Assembly: GCA_945861665.1 (NCBI GenBank)
Contig: CAMAVS010000003.1
Location: 124,001-188,000, forward strand
DNA: 64,000 bases
Source: Chitinophaga pinensis
GTDB taxonomy: Bacteria; Bacteroidota; Bacteroidia; UBA4408
Direction of reading: 5' to 3'
Every line of letters begins with the position of its first letter. The stretch's first letter is position 1. Below the pieces are notes generated by a model that was given only the letters and a program-made list of their open reading frames with translations, was not told the origin of the DNA and searched no databases. Positions 17,347 through 26,528 of this stretch are shown here, piece by piece. Both the position numbers and the translations under genes were made by a program.

Positions 17347-18012
17347 TTGAGTTCAAGTATCAACATATTAATTGCCGACAATAGCTACCTTGTTCGTACA
17401 GGATTAAAAGCTTTATTGGCAGGTAATCAGGATTTTGTTTTTTCAGGTGAGGCCTGCGATTCAGGAGAACTGGCAGAAAAACTTCTTTTTTGTCAGCCCG
17501 ACCTGCTTATTATAGACAGTAATTGCAACAGTTTTTCTACCCAAGATATTAAAGTTTTGCTAAATAAAAATAAGAATGTAAAAGTTCTTTCTGTTTGTTC
17601 TCATCAGGATAAATTGTCACTTGCACGCTCTATAGAGATAGGAATACATAGCTTTTTATTGAAGGATTGTGATATGGATGAAATTACCGAGGCCATTTAC
17701 AAAACAGCAACCGGAAATAAATTTATGTGTGGTAAGATTGTTGCGATTGTTACAAATGAAACTTCAAGTGAAACTTCCTGCGAAGGGTTCAATATTACTG
17801 AAAGGGAAATAGAAATAATAAAACTACTTGCCGAAGGAAATTCCAATAAACAAATCGCAGATATTTTATTTTTAAGCACTCATACTGTAAATACACACCG
17901 TAAAAATATTATGGCAAAAGTGGGTGTAAATAATGCTGCAGGCTTAGTACTTTTTGCGGTAAGAGAAAACTTGATTTCCCCCAATAAATATCTTTTCTCA
18001 TCTCCCAATTAG
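17347..18012 (+). CDS. Orphan LuxR/NarL-type response regulator
   Basis: A 221-aa protein, TTG start; no better start codon fits. The receiver domain covers about residues 5-120, with the phosphoacceptor D57 (LLIID) and K106 (FLLKD). The usual paired N-terminal acidic residues are D11-N12, so one acid is replaced. The C-terminal LuxR-type helix-turn-helix (about 150-212) reads ITEREIEIIKLLAEGNSNKQ, then LSTHTVNTHRKNIMAK. No histidine kinase is adjacent. The start is overlapped by a Fur-like operator that also occurs twice before the downstream TonB receptor, which suggests metal-responsive expression. Confidence 0.92.
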   Translation: MSSSINILIADNSYLVRTGLKALLAGNQDFVFSGEACDSGELAEKLLFCQPDLLIIDSNCNSFSTQDIKVLLNKNKNVKVLSVCSHQDKLSLARSIEIGIHSFLLKDCDMDEITEAIYKTATGNKFMCGKIVAIVTNETSSETSCEGFNITEREIEIIKLLAEGNSNKQIADILFLSTHTVNTHRKNIMAKVGVNNAAGLVLFAVRENLISPNKYLFSSPN

Positions 18013-18028
18013 TTTTAATAACTAATTG
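18006..18028. repeat. Hairpin overlapping the response regulator stop codon
   Basis: CAATTAGTT (18006-18014) and AACTAATTG (18020-18028) form a perfect 9-bp stem with a 5-nt loop spanning the TAG stop at 18010-18012. It is AT-rich and lacks a U-tract, so it is at best a weak terminator or a transcript-stabilising hairpin. Confidence 0.4.
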
Positions 18029-18047
18029 ACAATCAGGATTAATATTA

Positions 18048-18064
18048 TTTAGAATCATTCTAAA
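18048..18064. promoter_or_regulatory. Fur-like operator, site 2
   Basis: TTTAGAAT-C-ATTCTAAA, a perfect 8-1-8 palindrome. Its centre is 37 bp upstream of the centre of site 3, about three and a half helical turns. It lies just upstream of the predicted -33 element of the TonB receptor. Confidence 0.65.
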
Positions 18065-18079
18065 ATACCCTTTTTTAGG

Positions 18080-18106
18080 TATTGTTTAGAATGATTCTAA
18101 ACAATA
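18080..18106. promoter_or_regulatory. Fur-like operator, site 3 (27-bp perfect palindrome)
   Basis: The half-site TATTGTTTAGAAT is followed by a central G and its exact reverse complement, giving a 13-1-13 perfect palindrome. The core equals site 2. It occupies the spacer between the predicted -33 (TTG, 18082-18084) and -7 (TATTTTTG, 18105-18112) of the TonB receptor promoter, an arrangement expected for direct repression. Confidence 0.7.
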
Positions 18107-18112
18107 TTTTTG
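18082..18112 (+). promoter_or_regulatory. Promoter of the FecA-like TonB receptor
   Basis: TTG (18082-18084), 20 nt, TATTTTTG (18105-18112). The ATG at 18142 follows 29 nt later. The spacer is almost entirely filled by the palindromic operator. Confidence 0.65.
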
Positions 18113-18141
18113 TTCTGTTAATCTATTTATATAAATTCAAT

Positions 18142-20334
18142 ATGAAAAAATCACTCATACTTATCTCTATTAGTATTGTCGCATTTTCAACTGCGTATTC
18201 ACAACAAAACGACAGAGCAAAAGTAATAACCCTAAAAGAAGTTGTAGTTAAGGGAAATCAACCTTTGGGCATAGACCGTATGCCTGATTTAAAAGATAAT
18301 GTAATTTATGCAGGTAAAAAAACTGAAGTAATACAAATGAATAAAATAAATGCCGACCTAAGCACTAACAATACTCGTCAGATTTTCGCAAAAGTTCCGG
18401 GAATGAGCATTTGGGAAAATGATGGTTCAGGTATTCAGGCGGGAGTGGCAACACGAGGGTTAAGCCCGAATCGTTCATGGGAATTTAACGTTAGGCAAAA
18501 TGGATATGATATTAGTTCGGAAGTTTTTGGTTACCCTGAAACCTATTATACTCCTCCAATGGAAGCATTGGAAAAAATTGAAGTAATACGAGGAGCAGCA
18601 TCTTTGCAATATGGTCCGCAGTTTGGAGGATTGCTCAATTATCAAATTAAAAAAGGAAATCCAAACAAGCCTATATCATTTGAAACGCAACAAACCGTTG
18701 GCTCTTATGCTTTATTTAATACATACAATGCCATTTGCGGAACGCACAAAAAATTTTCCTATTATGGATTCTTACATCATCGTACTGCCGAAGGGTGGCG
18801 TAATAACAGTCGTTACAATATTTACACAGGATATTTTTCTGCAAACTATCAGCTAACAAAAAAAATAAATATAGCAGGAGAATATACTAATATGAATTAT
18901 AAAAGTCAACAGCCGGGAGGACTTACCGATGTTCAGTTTAAAGAAAATCATCGTCAATCGTTCAGAGAAAGAAATTGGTTCGGTGCTCCGTTTAATGTTG
19001 CATCGCTCACAGTTAAATATGATATTTCTACATCAGTAAATTTACAAATCAAATCATTTGCTACGATTGCAGAACGAAACAGTGTTGGTTTCACTAAATC
19101 TATCACAACAAAAGACAGTATAAATCCTACTACACTTCAATACAGTGCAAGACAAGTAGACAGGGATAATTACGAAAATTACGGAACGGAAGTAAGTGTA
19201 TCGGTGAAATATAAATTCTTTAGTAAAGAAAATATTTTTGCAGGGGGCATAAGAGCTTACAGCGGAAGCACAAAAAGAAATCAACTTGGAACAGGAACAA
19301 CTGGCAATAATTTTGATTTAACGCTCACCAATCCGCAGTACGGACGTTCGTTAGATTTTGGAACAACGAACTATGCCGCCTTTGCTGAAAATATTTTTCA
19401 AATTGGAAAACGGCTTAAAGTAGTGCCGGGCATTCGTTTTGATTATATTGAAAATCAAAGCGAGGGATATATTAATACAACAAAAACAGGTACATTAAAT
19501 TCTAACAAAAGAGTACGCCAACTTCTACTTTATGGAATTGGAAGCGAATTTAAGGTTACAGAAAAAACAAACCTTTATGGCAACTATTCTCTAGCGTATC
19601 GCCCTGTTACATTTTCAGAACTTACTCCTTCCGCCACTACTGAAATCATTGATCCGAATTTAAAAGATGCAAGCGGTTTCAATGCTGATTTTGGTTATAG
19701 GGGTAATGTAAAAAACTATTTGAGTTTTGATGTTGGCATGTTTTACCTGCACTATGATAATCGTATAGGAACGCTTACTCAAAATGGAGCGCCTTTCAAA
19801 ACGAACATTGGCACATCAGTAAGTCAAGGCGTTGAATCGTATATTGAAATAGATGTTGTGAAAATATTTACAGAGAAATCAAAGGTTGGAAGCATCAGTT
19901 TTTTTGCATCTAATTCCTTTATTGATGCAAAATATGTAAAGTGGAATAATCCTGCGATTGCAAATGACCAAGCAAAATCAATTGAAAATAAACGAGTTGA
20001 AAATGCGCCACAATACATTCATCGCTTTGGAGCAACGTATTTTCTGAAAGAATTTTCTGCAACATTTCAATTAAGCAGTGTTGGAGATGTATTTACCGAT
20101 GCAGTAAATACAGAGACACCAAATGCGACAGGAACTATTGGAAAACTTTCAGGATATCAAGTAATGGATGCATCCCTTTCATACAAATTTATGGAATATT
20201 ATAATTTTAAAGCCGGTGTAAACAACATTGCTGACCAAAAATATGCAACCCGCAGGGCTGGCGGTTACCCTGGACCTGGCATTATGCCGGGTAATGGCAG
20301 AACTGTTTTTGTGAGCATCGGTGCATCATTCTAA
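18142..20334 (+). CDS. TonB-dependent receptor, ferric-citrate (FecA)-like
   Basis: The frame is open from 18082, but that stretch is the operator and promoter. The ATG at 18142 gives a signal peptide (MKKSLILISISIVAFSTAYS) and about 730 aa. There is no N-terminal carboxypeptidase-like domain, unusual for many receptors of this phylum. The plug domain (about 25-190) contains VPGMSIWENDGSGIQAG, TRGLSPNRSWEFNVRQNGYD and IEVIRGAASLQYGPQFGG. A 22-strand-type beta-barrel follows and ends in an aromatic residue (IGASF). The closest recalled group is the Fe(III) dicitrate/siderophore receptors. The Fur-like operators support iron import, but substrate is inferred. Confidence 0.9.
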   Translation: MKKSLILISISIVAFSTAYSQQNDRAKVITLKEVVVKGNQPLGIDRMPDLKDNVIYAGKKTEVIQMNKINADLSTNNTRQIFAKVPGMSIWENDGSGIQAGVATRGLSPNRSWEFNVRQNGYDISSEVFGYPETYYTPPMEALEKIEVIRGAASLQYGPQFGGLLNYQIKKGNPNKPISFETQQTVGSYALFNTYNAICGTHKKFSYYGFLHHRTAEGWRNNSRYNIYTGYFSANYQLTKKINIAGEYTNMNYKSQQPGGLTDVQFKENHRQSFRERNWFGAPFNVASLTVKYDISTSVNLQIKSFATIAERNSVGFTKSITTKDSINPTTLQYSARQVDRDNYENYGTEVSVSVKYKFFSKENIFAGGIRAYSGSTKRNQLGTGTTGNNFDLTLTNPQYGRSLDFGTTNYAAFAENIFQIGKRLKVVPGIRFDYIENQSEGYINTTKTGTLNSNKRVRQLLLYGIGSEFKVTEKTNLYGNYSLAYRPVTFSELTPSATTEIIDPNLKDASGFNADFGYRGNVKNYLSFDVGMFYLHYDNRIGTLTQNGAPFKTNIGTSVSQGVESYIEIDVVKIFTEKSKVGSISFFASNSFIDAKYVKWNNPAIANDQAKSIENKRVENAPQYIHRFGATYFLKEFSATFQLSSVGDVFTDAVNTETPNATGTIGKLSGYQVMDASLSYKFMEYYNFKAGVNNIADQKYATRRAGGYPGPGIMPGNGRTVFVSIGASF

Positions 20335-20427
20335 AATTAAAAATGGTTAACCTTTTTGACAGCAATAAGGGATAAAATATTTCTTACTGTTTAATAATAT
20401 ATCTACTTTTGAATACAATTCCAAAGT

Positions 20428-21282
20428 ATGATATTGATTGCAGATAGTGGTTCAACAAAAACAGATTGGAGGCTAATTGATTCCGAAAATAAAATACATC
20501 AGTTTAGTACACAAGGATTCAATCCCTATTTTCAAAGTCTTGAAGAAATTTCGGCTGAAATAAAAACTAAATTAGTTCCTATTTGTAGTATAAATTTAGG
20601 TGCTCCTTTGACAATTTTTTATTACGGTGCTGGATGTTCCAGTACAAATAAAAAGGAAATAATAAAGTGTGCACTATTGCAAAATTTCCCACAAGCAATT
20701 ATTGAAGTGGAACACGATTTATTGGCTGCTGCACGTGCTTTATGTGGTAAAAACAAAGGGATTGCAACTATTTTAGGTACTGGCTCTAATACGTGTTATT
20801 ATGACGGGGAAAAAATTGTACAAAACATCGATTCATTAGGATTTATATTAGGCGATGAGGGAAGTGGAGCTCATATTGGAAAAACATTTATGTCAGCCTA
20901 TTTAAATAAGGAATTGCCACAAGAACTTTCATTGCGATTTCAAGAACGCTTTTCTTTATCAAAAGAAATAATTCTTGAAAATATTTACAAGAAACCGATG
21001 CCAAATCGTTATTTGGCGTCTTTTAGTCAATTTATTTTCCAACAACAAAAAGAGCAAGTAGTTTTTGATTTGGTTGCCGATTGTTTTAGGCAATTTTTTG
21101 ATAAACATATATGCAAATACCCAATGCACAAACAGGTGAAAATAAGCTGTGTGGGTTCTGTGGCATTTTATTATAGTAATGTTTTGCGTTTAGTTGCTGA
21201 GGAAAAAGGACTTGTAATTGATAGGATTCTTGAATCGCCTATTGCGGGCTTGCTTTTATACCATACCGATAATCAAGACTAG
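20428..21282 (+). CDS. BadF/BadG-type kinase, probable N-acetylglucosamine kinase
   Basis: A 284-aa sugar kinase of the ASKHA fold. Phosphate-1 reads ADSGSTKTDWRL (residues 5-16). The connect/phosphate-2 region reads ATILGTGSNTCYYDG (about 113-127), followed by LGDEGSGAHIG, the hallmark of GlcNAc kinase-like proteins. It would phosphorylate an amino sugar recovered from peptidoglycan or chitin. It is monocistronic between the TonB receptor and the cystathionine beta-synthase gene. The substrate is inferred from family resemblance only. Confidence 0.88.
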   Translation: MILIADSGSTKTDWRLIDSENKIHQFSTQGFNPYFQSLEEISAEIKTKLVPICSINLGAPLTIFYYGAGCSSTNKKEIIKCALLQNFPQAIIEVEHDLLAAARALCGKNKGIATILGTGSNTCYYDGEKIVQNIDSLGFILGDEGSGAHIGKTFMSAYLNKELPQELSLRFQERFSLSKEIILENIYKKPMPNRYLASFSQFIFQQQKEQVVFDLVADCFRQFFDKHICKYPMHKQVKISCVGSVAFYYSNVLRLVAEEKGLVIDRILESPIAGLLLYHTDNQD

Positions 21283-21380
21283 ATTCAATCTTCTTCAAAA
21301 AATATTGTTAATAGCTGTTGATATTTTCAATCAAGCACTTTTGGGTATTTAACTACCTTTGTTTTTTATAAAAAACAGAT

Positions 21381-22739
21381 ATGTATTATAATAATATTCT
21401 TGAAACTATAGGAAATACGCCACTTGTAAAAATTAATACCATTACAAAAGGTGTAAAAGCTATTGTGCTTGCTAAGGTAGAAACTACCAATCCGGGCAAT
21501 TCCATAAAGGATCGTATGGCCTTAAAAATGATTGAAGATGCTGAGCGAAGCGGAGTGCTTAAGCCTGGTGGCACTATTATAGAAGGAACATCAGGTAATA
21601 CAGGAATGGGCTTGGCTATTGCAGCTATTATAAAAGGGTATAAATGTATTTTTACAACTACTGATAAGCAGTCGAAAGAAAAGGTGGATGCATTAAGGGC
21701 ATTTGGTGCTGAAGTAATTGTTTGTCCTACCAATGTAGACCCTGAAGACCCTCGTTCTTATTACTCAGTTTCATCCCGTTTAGTGAACGAAATACCAAAC
21801 TCTTGGAAGCCGAATCAGTACGATAATCCATCAAATTCTGTTGCTCATTATGAACAAACAGGACCCGAAATATGGGCACAAACTGAGGGTAAGATTGATC
21901 ACTTAGTAGTAGGGGTTGGTACAGGTGGAACAATTTGTGGTACAGGAAAATATTTAAAAGAAAAAAATCCCAATATAAAAATATGGGGTATTGATACCTT
22001 TGGCTCTGTTTTTAAAAAATACAAAGAAACAGGGATTCTCGACAAAAATGAGATTTACCCATACATAACAGAGGGAATAGGAGAAGATTTTTTACCAGCT
22101 AATGTTGATTTTAGTATCATTGATCACTTTGAAAAAGTGACCGATAAGGATGCTGCAATAATGACCCGAGAAATTGCAAAAAAAGAAGGCATTTTTGTTG
22201 GAAACTCTGCAGGCTCTGCAATGGCAGGATTGATACAGTTAAAGGATAATTTTAAAGAAGGTGAAATTGTAGTTGTTATTTTTCACGATCATGGAACTCG
22301 GTATTTGGGTAAAATGTTTAATGATGATTGGATGCGTGACAGAGGGTTTTTGGATGTAAGTAAACCATCCGTTAGAAGCATTGTTGACAGTCGTAAAAAT
22401 TATAATTTAATTTCGGTAAAAGCCGATCAAAAAGTAGAAGATGCACTGAAATTAATTACCAATTCTGATATATCGCAAATGCCGGTTATGAAAAACAATG
22501 AAATTGTGGGGGCAATTAATGAGAGTTCATTGTTGATGAAGCTGCTTGAGAACCCAGAACTTAAAACTCAAACAATTGAAAAGGTAATGGATAAACCATT
22601 TTCAGTGGTAACCATAGATATGACAGTGGAAGAGGTGTCTTCAAAAATTACGAAAGAAAGTGGTGCTGTAATGCTTCGCGACAATGGAGGAAATATGCAC
22701 ATCATTACAAAGTATGATATCATTAAGGCTATTTGCTAA
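21381..22739 (+). CDS. Cystathionine beta-synthase with C-terminal CBS pair
   Basis: A 452-aa PLP enzyme of fold type II with an added Bateman module. The PLP lysine is K43 in NPGNSIKDRMALK. The phosphate-binding loops are EGTSGNTGMG and GVGTGGTICGTG. The central EGIGEDFLPANVDF block separates cystathionine beta-synthase from plain cysteine synthase. Two CBS domains (about 335-452) would sense adenosyl ligands. It condenses serine or an activated serine with homocysteine in reverse transsulfuration. A TACCTTTG -7 element lies at 21354-21361. Its stop abuts the start of the HD phosphodiesterase gene. Confidence 0.93.
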   Translation: MYYNNILETIGNTPLVKINTITKGVKAIVLAKVETTNPGNSIKDRMALKMIEDAERSGVLKPGGTIIEGTSGNTGMGLAIAAIIKGYKCIFTTTDKQSKEKVDALRAFGAEVIVCPTNVDPEDPRSYYSVSSRLVNEIPNSWKPNQYDNPSNSVAHYEQTGPEIWAQTEGKIDHLVVGVGTGGTICGTGKYLKEKNPNIKIWGIDTFGSVFKKYKETGILDKNEIYPYITEGIGEDFLPANVDFSIIDHFEKVTDKDAAIMTREIAKKEGIFVGNSAGSAMAGLIQLKDNFKEGEIVVVIFHDHGTRYLGKMFNDDWMRDRGFLDVSKPSVRSIVDSRKNYNLISVKADQKVEDALKLITNSDISQMPVMKNNEIVGAINESSLLMKLLENPELKTQTIEKVMDKPFSVVTIDMTVEEVSSKITKESGAVMLRDNGGNMHIITKYDIIKAIC

Positions 22740-24818
22740 ATGAAAAAACAAATAGCACAATTATTCTCTTTTTTTAGAGACAAACATTCTGAGATTTATA
22801 AAATAGGTTTGGTACTTATTTGCATATCTGCTATTGTTTATTTCTTTCCTCGCGAAGGCAAGTTTAAGTATGAGTTTCAAAAAGGTAAACCCTGGCTATC
22901 TCAAGACTTGATAGCTCCTTTTGATTTTGCAATCAATAAAAAGTATCAAGAAATACAATCGGAACAGAGTCAAATCCAACAAAACTCTAAATTATATTTT
23001 AAGTCAAATAATGATGTTCTTAAAGAGGTAGAAAAGGAATTGGAAAATAAATTCGATAGCGTTTGGAATATAAATAAATCACTAATAAAAAATGATTCAA
23101 AAGAAAAGAGTATCGAAAAGGGATTGAAAATTTTAAACGAAATTTATAAAAAAGGTATTGTTCAAGTAAATGATAAAATAGAAAATAAGGGAACAGATTA
23201 TTCCATTTTTATATTGAAAGATAATTTTGCTGTTGAGGTTGAATTGTTAGATATATACACAATTCAAACGGCTTATAAATATGTTGCAAGAGAATTAAAA
23301 GACGATACCCTAGAAAGAAACATTAATAAAATGCTCCTTATTCAAAATGTATTAAAACAAAATGTTTTTTATGACGATGAAACCACAGAAAAGTTTAAGA
23401 GTGAACAATTAAATAACATTTCACTTACCCTCGATATGAAACAAAAGGGTGAAAGAATTATTTCGCGTGGCGACTTAATTGACGAAGATAAATTCAATAT
23501 GCTTCAGTCATTAAAAACAGAATACATCAATCAACTTGGAAATAATACCCATTACTTTTTTATCAGGGGTGGTCAATTTGTGTTGGTTGCTTTATGCATT
23601 TTAATGTTAATGACATTTTTGTTTTTGTTTCGTAAAGACATTATTGCTGATAATCAGAAAATATTTTTTATGCTGGTTATCTTATTTACTGTTTCATTGA
23701 TGTGTTCAGTTAGTATACAGCTTAAAATTGAAAGTGTCTATATTATGCCTTTTTGTATATTTCCGGTTTTAGTAAGGTCTTTTTTTGATACAAGAATTGC
23801 TCTCTTTACACACTTAACATCCGTCCTCATACTATCATTAATAGTTGCCAATCCTTTCGAATTTGTTTTTATTCAAATCATAGGAGGTATTTTTGCTATA
23901 TTTAGTATTATCAACATGCGTAACAGGTCGCAATTGTTTTTTTCTGTTGCTATTATTTTTTCAGCTTACAGTATAGCTTATATTGGAATTTCCTCAATTC
24001 AAGAAGGATCTTTGCAAAATATTGAATGGCAGAATATTACTTGGTTTGCCATTAGCTCAGTGCTTACCTTGTTTGCCTACCCATTGATTTATGTTTTTGA
24101 AAAATTATTTGGATTTATTTCAGATGTATCCTTAATGGAACTTTCAGACATAAATTCCCCGCTATTAAGAGAATTAGCATTAAAAGCACCTGGTACATTT
24201 CAACATTCACTGCAAGTGGCAAGTTTGGCAGAAGAGGCTATACTTAAAATAGGCGGTATACCCTTGTTGGTTAGGGCAGGTGCCTTGTATCATGATATAG
24301 GTAAAATGGAAATGCCAATGTATTTCATTGAAAATCAATTTACTGGAGTAAATCCTCATGACGAGTTGGGATACGAAGAAAGTGCCTCAATCATAACAGG
24401 TCATGTAAGTAAAGGGGTAGAAATAGCAAAGGCAAACAGTTTGCCTGATATTATAATTGATTTTATTCGGACTCATCACGGTACCACAAAAACACAATTT
24501 TTTTACCAATCATTCTTGAAAAATTTCCCTGGTGAAGAAATTCACGAAGCGTTATTTCAGTATCCGGGCCCCATACCATTTTCAAAAGAAACTGCTGTGT
24601 TAATGATGGCAGATACGGTTGAAGCTGCTTCAAGAAGTCTTAAAAAATATGATATAGAAACAATAGATAGCCTCGTGGAGAGAATTATTGATGCTCAGAT
24701 TAAGGAAAATCAATTTATTAATTCGGACATTACATTCAAGAATATAAGTAGTATAAAGAAAATTTTTAAGAAAAAGCTGTTAAATATGTATCATTTACGA
24801 ATAGAATACCCGAAATAG
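22740..24818 (+). CDS. PgpH-like 7TM receptor with HD phosphodiesterase domain (c-di-AMP)
   Basis: A 692-aa protein. One N-terminal transmembrane helix (about 20-38) is followed by a large extracytoplasmic 7TMR-HDED domain (about 40-270). Seven transmembrane helices come next (about 275-465), then a cytoplasmic HD domain with the metal-binding pair H518-D519 in YHDIGKMEMP and further histidines in TGHVSKG and RTHHGT. Listeria PgpH of the same architecture degrades cyclic di-AMP, so that is the probable substrate. It begins at the nucleotide after the cystathionine beta-synthase stop and is likely co-transcribed. Confidence 0.93.
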   Translation: MKKQIAQLFSFFRDKHSEIYKIGLVLICISAIVYFFPREGKFKYEFQKGKPWLSQDLIAPFDFAINKKYQEIQSEQSQIQQNSKLYFKSNNDVLKEVEKELENKFDSVWNINKSLIKNDSKEKSIEKGLKILNEIYKKGIVQVNDKIENKGTDYSIFILKDNFAVEVELLDIYTIQTAYKYVARELKDDTLERNINKMLLIQNVLKQNVFYDDETTEKFKSEQLNNISLTLDMKQKGERIISRGDLIDEDKFNMLQSLKTEYINQLGNNTHYFFIRGGQFVLVALCILMLMTFLFLFRKDIIADNQKIFFMLVILFTVSLMCSVSIQLKIESVYIMPFCIFPVLVRSFFDTRIALFTHLTSVLILSLIVANPFEFVFIQIIGGIFAIFSIINMRNRSQLFFSVAIIFSAYSIAYIGISSIQEGSLQNIEWQNITWFAISSVLTLFAYPLIYVFEKLFGFISDVSLMELSDINSPLLRELALKAPGTFQHSLQVASLAEEAILKIGGIPLLVRAGALYHDIGKMEMPMYFIENQFTGVNPHDELGYEESASIITGHVSKGVEIAKANSLPDIIIDFIRTHHGTTKTQFFYQSFLKNFPGEEIHEALFQYPGPIPFSKETAVLMMADTVEAASRSLKKYDIETIDSLVERIIDAQIKENQFINSDITFKNISSIKKIFKKKLLNMYHLRIEYPK

Positions 24819-24890
24819 GTCTATTTTAGTGAATTTTACCGTTAACTAAATAAATTGTAACCAAAATCAAATATTAAACAAAAAAAATTT

Positions 24891-24919
24891 TTTGGTCAGT
24901 AAAATTATTATTACATTTG
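24891..24919 (+). promoter_or_regulatory. Consensus promoter of the YwqK/MORN-like gene
   Basis: TTTG (24891-24894), 17 nt, TACATTTG (24912-24919), with the ATG at 24945. It supports the ATG over an upstream in-frame TTG at 24924, which would fall at or before the transcription start. Confidence 0.7.
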
Positions 24920-24944
24920 TTTATTGAAAATTAAAAAAATTGCT

Positions 24945-25484
24945 ATGAAAAAAACAATTACTATTTGCGCGTCACTTTTCATTTTTGCAGCTGCTACAGC
25001 TCAATCTCAATTGAAAACAGATTACTACGATGCTGCTAAAACAAAAAAGAAGACCGAAGGTTATATTATGGACCCAAACTTTAAACTGGAAAGTTTAACT
25101 ATGAACGATTACGTTAATCGTGATGGTAAATGGACTGAATGGTTTGAAGACGGTAAAGTAATGAAAGAAATGCAATTTACTAAAGGTGTTATGTCAGGTC
25201 AATGGAAATCTTATTTCCAAAATGGCAAATTAGATTACGATGTTAATTACGATACCCATAAAGCAGTATTTTACTTTTTAGATGGAGAAAAACTTTGTGC
25301 TGGTGATATGTATCCTGGTTTTAAATATGAAGGTAAATGGACTGGATGGTTTAAATCTGGTAAAGTTACATACATAGGTAACTACAAAATGGGTAAAAGA
25401 CACGGTGATTGGACTTGGTATGATGAGAAATCAGGAGCTGTTCTTTTGCAAGAAAAATACGATAACCAAACTTTAGTAAAATAA
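24945..25484 (+). CDS. Exported YwqK/MORN-repeat protein
   Basis: A 179-aa protein with a signal peptide (MKKTITICASLFIFAAATAQ) and repeated MORN-like units: GKWTEWFEDGKVMKEMQF, GQWKSYFQNGKLDYDV, GKWTGWFKSGKVTYIGNY and GDWTWYDEKSGAVL. Such repeats make elongated beta-sheets. Annotation pipelines often call them YwqK-family antitoxins, but no toxin gene is adjacent and the protein is exported, so an antitoxin role is unlikely. It is monocistronic between a consensus promoter and a strong terminator. Confidence 0.88.
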   Translation: MKKTITICASLFIFAAATAQSQLKTDYYDAAKTKKKTEGYIMDPNFKLESLTMNDYVNRDGKWTEWFEDGKVMKEMQFTKGVMSGQWKSYFQNGKLDYDVNYDTHKAVFYFLDGEKLCAGDMYPGFKYEGKWTGWFKSGKVTYIGNYKMGKRHGDWTWYDEKSGAVLLQEKYDNQTLVK

Positions 25485-25503
25485 TTACTAAATAATGTAT
25501 AAT

Positions 25504-25536
25504 AAAAAAGCCCCGAATTATTCGGGGCTTTTTTTT
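25504..25536 (+). terminator. Strong rho-independent terminator
   Basis: AAAAAAGCCCCGAA (25504-25517) and TTCGGGGCTTTTTT (25521-25534) form a perfect 14-bp stem with a 3-nt loop, continuing into a T8 run. It follows the YwqK-like gene by 19 nt. The A-tract upstream lets it work in both directions. Confidence 0.93.
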
Positions 25537-25679
25537 GCATCTAATTTCAATGTGGCATTGGTTTAACATAAAATGTTATACTTCTATTATTCCCAAAAGG
25601 CTAGTGTATTTCTTTTCAATTTTATGGAAAAATAAAAATACCTGCATCTATACAGCAAAAGAATCTAAAACTTTTGCTT

Positions 25680-26528
25680 ATGATAACTACTCAAATAAAG
25701 TCGGAACTACAACATAGTAGTAGTCTTATTAACAAGGCAACCGATAAATTTACCAGCGACCCTCGGCACTATCAAATTACTTTCTTACTTATTTTTTTAC
25801 TTTTCGGAATTACCAATCTTGGTTGGGAGGTGGAACAATTTAAATTCATTGTCACTTTTATTACTTGTTTAAGCACACAAGCTGTATTTACCTATTTCAC
25901 CAACAAGGATTTTAATTCCTTGAAAAGCGCGCTTATTTCTTCGCTTAGTTTATGCTTAATGTTTAAAACCAATGAAATGGGAACTATATTTCTTGCAGGT
26001 TTTTTAAGTATTGCCAGTAAGTTTATGTTTCGTATCAATGGCAAGCATATTTTTAACCCAACTAATTTTGGAATCATAATTACCATTTTACTTTCAGGGA
26101 AAGCTTGGATATCACCCGGACAATGGGGAAGCAATGGACTTTTGTTGCTTTTTATTGGATTGCTTGGTTTAACAGTATTGCTTAGAGTAAAACGTTTGGA
26201 TACAGCCTTTGCATTTTTTATCACATTTGTTGGATTATCTTTTATTCGAAATGTAGTATATCAAGGATGGCCAATAGATTTTTTCTTTCATCAATTTACA
26301 AGTGGTACTCTTTTACTGTTCACCTTCTTTATGATTACCGATCCGGTATCTACCCCATCACATAAAATAGCGAGAATTGTTTGGTCGGTGCTTATTGGAG
26401 TTGTGGCATTTTATATGCAACATATATTATTTGTAAACGGAGCACCTATTTGGGCGCTTTTTATACTCTCGCCTTTAACAATCTTATTCGATAAATTATT
26501 TAGTGCTAACCAATTTAAATGGAAATGA
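25680..26528 (+). CDS. Solitary RnfD/NqrB-like membrane protein
   Basis: A 282-aa polytopic protein (about 8-10 helices), ATG at 25680; a TTG two codons earlier is the only alternative nearby. It shows RnfD/NqrB family blocks: NGKHIFNPTNFGI near the middle and TSGTLLLFTFFMITDPVSTP near residue 215-235. It is shorter than typical RnfD (about 350 aa). I do not see the SGAT-type threonine motif used for covalent FMN attachment. The other Rnf subunits are not in the window. Its stop overlaps the next gene, so the pair is translationally coupled. The function is probably transmembrane electron transfer or a flavin-binding derivative. Confidence 0.85.
   Translation: MITTQIKSELQHSSSLINKATDKFTSDPRHYQITFLLIFLLFGITNLGWEVEQFKFIVTFITCLSTQAVFTYFTNKDFNSLKSALISSLSLCLMFKTNEMGTIFLAGFLSIASKFMFRINGKHIFNPTNFGIIITILLSGKAWISPGQWGSNGLLLLFIGLLGLTVLLRVKRLDTAFAFFITFVGLSFIRNVVYQGWPIDFFFHQFTSGTLLLFTFFMITDPVSTPSHKIARIVWSVLIGVVAFYMQHILFVNGAPIWALFILSPLTILFDKLFSANQFKWK

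Noticed and set aside
18064-18083. Small hairpin AATACC-n8-GGTATT between the two operator sites
   Set aside because: Only 6 bp and AT-rich. It overlaps the start of the larger palindrome, so it adds nothing independent.
18082-18141. An N-terminal extension of the FecA-like receptor
   Set aside because: The stretch is the palindromic operator and promoter, and the ATG at 18142 gives a clean signal peptide.
24939-25484. YwqK-like gene as the antitoxin half of a toxin-antitoxin pair
   Set aside because: The protein has a signal peptide, is monocistronic and has no toxin-like neighbour.
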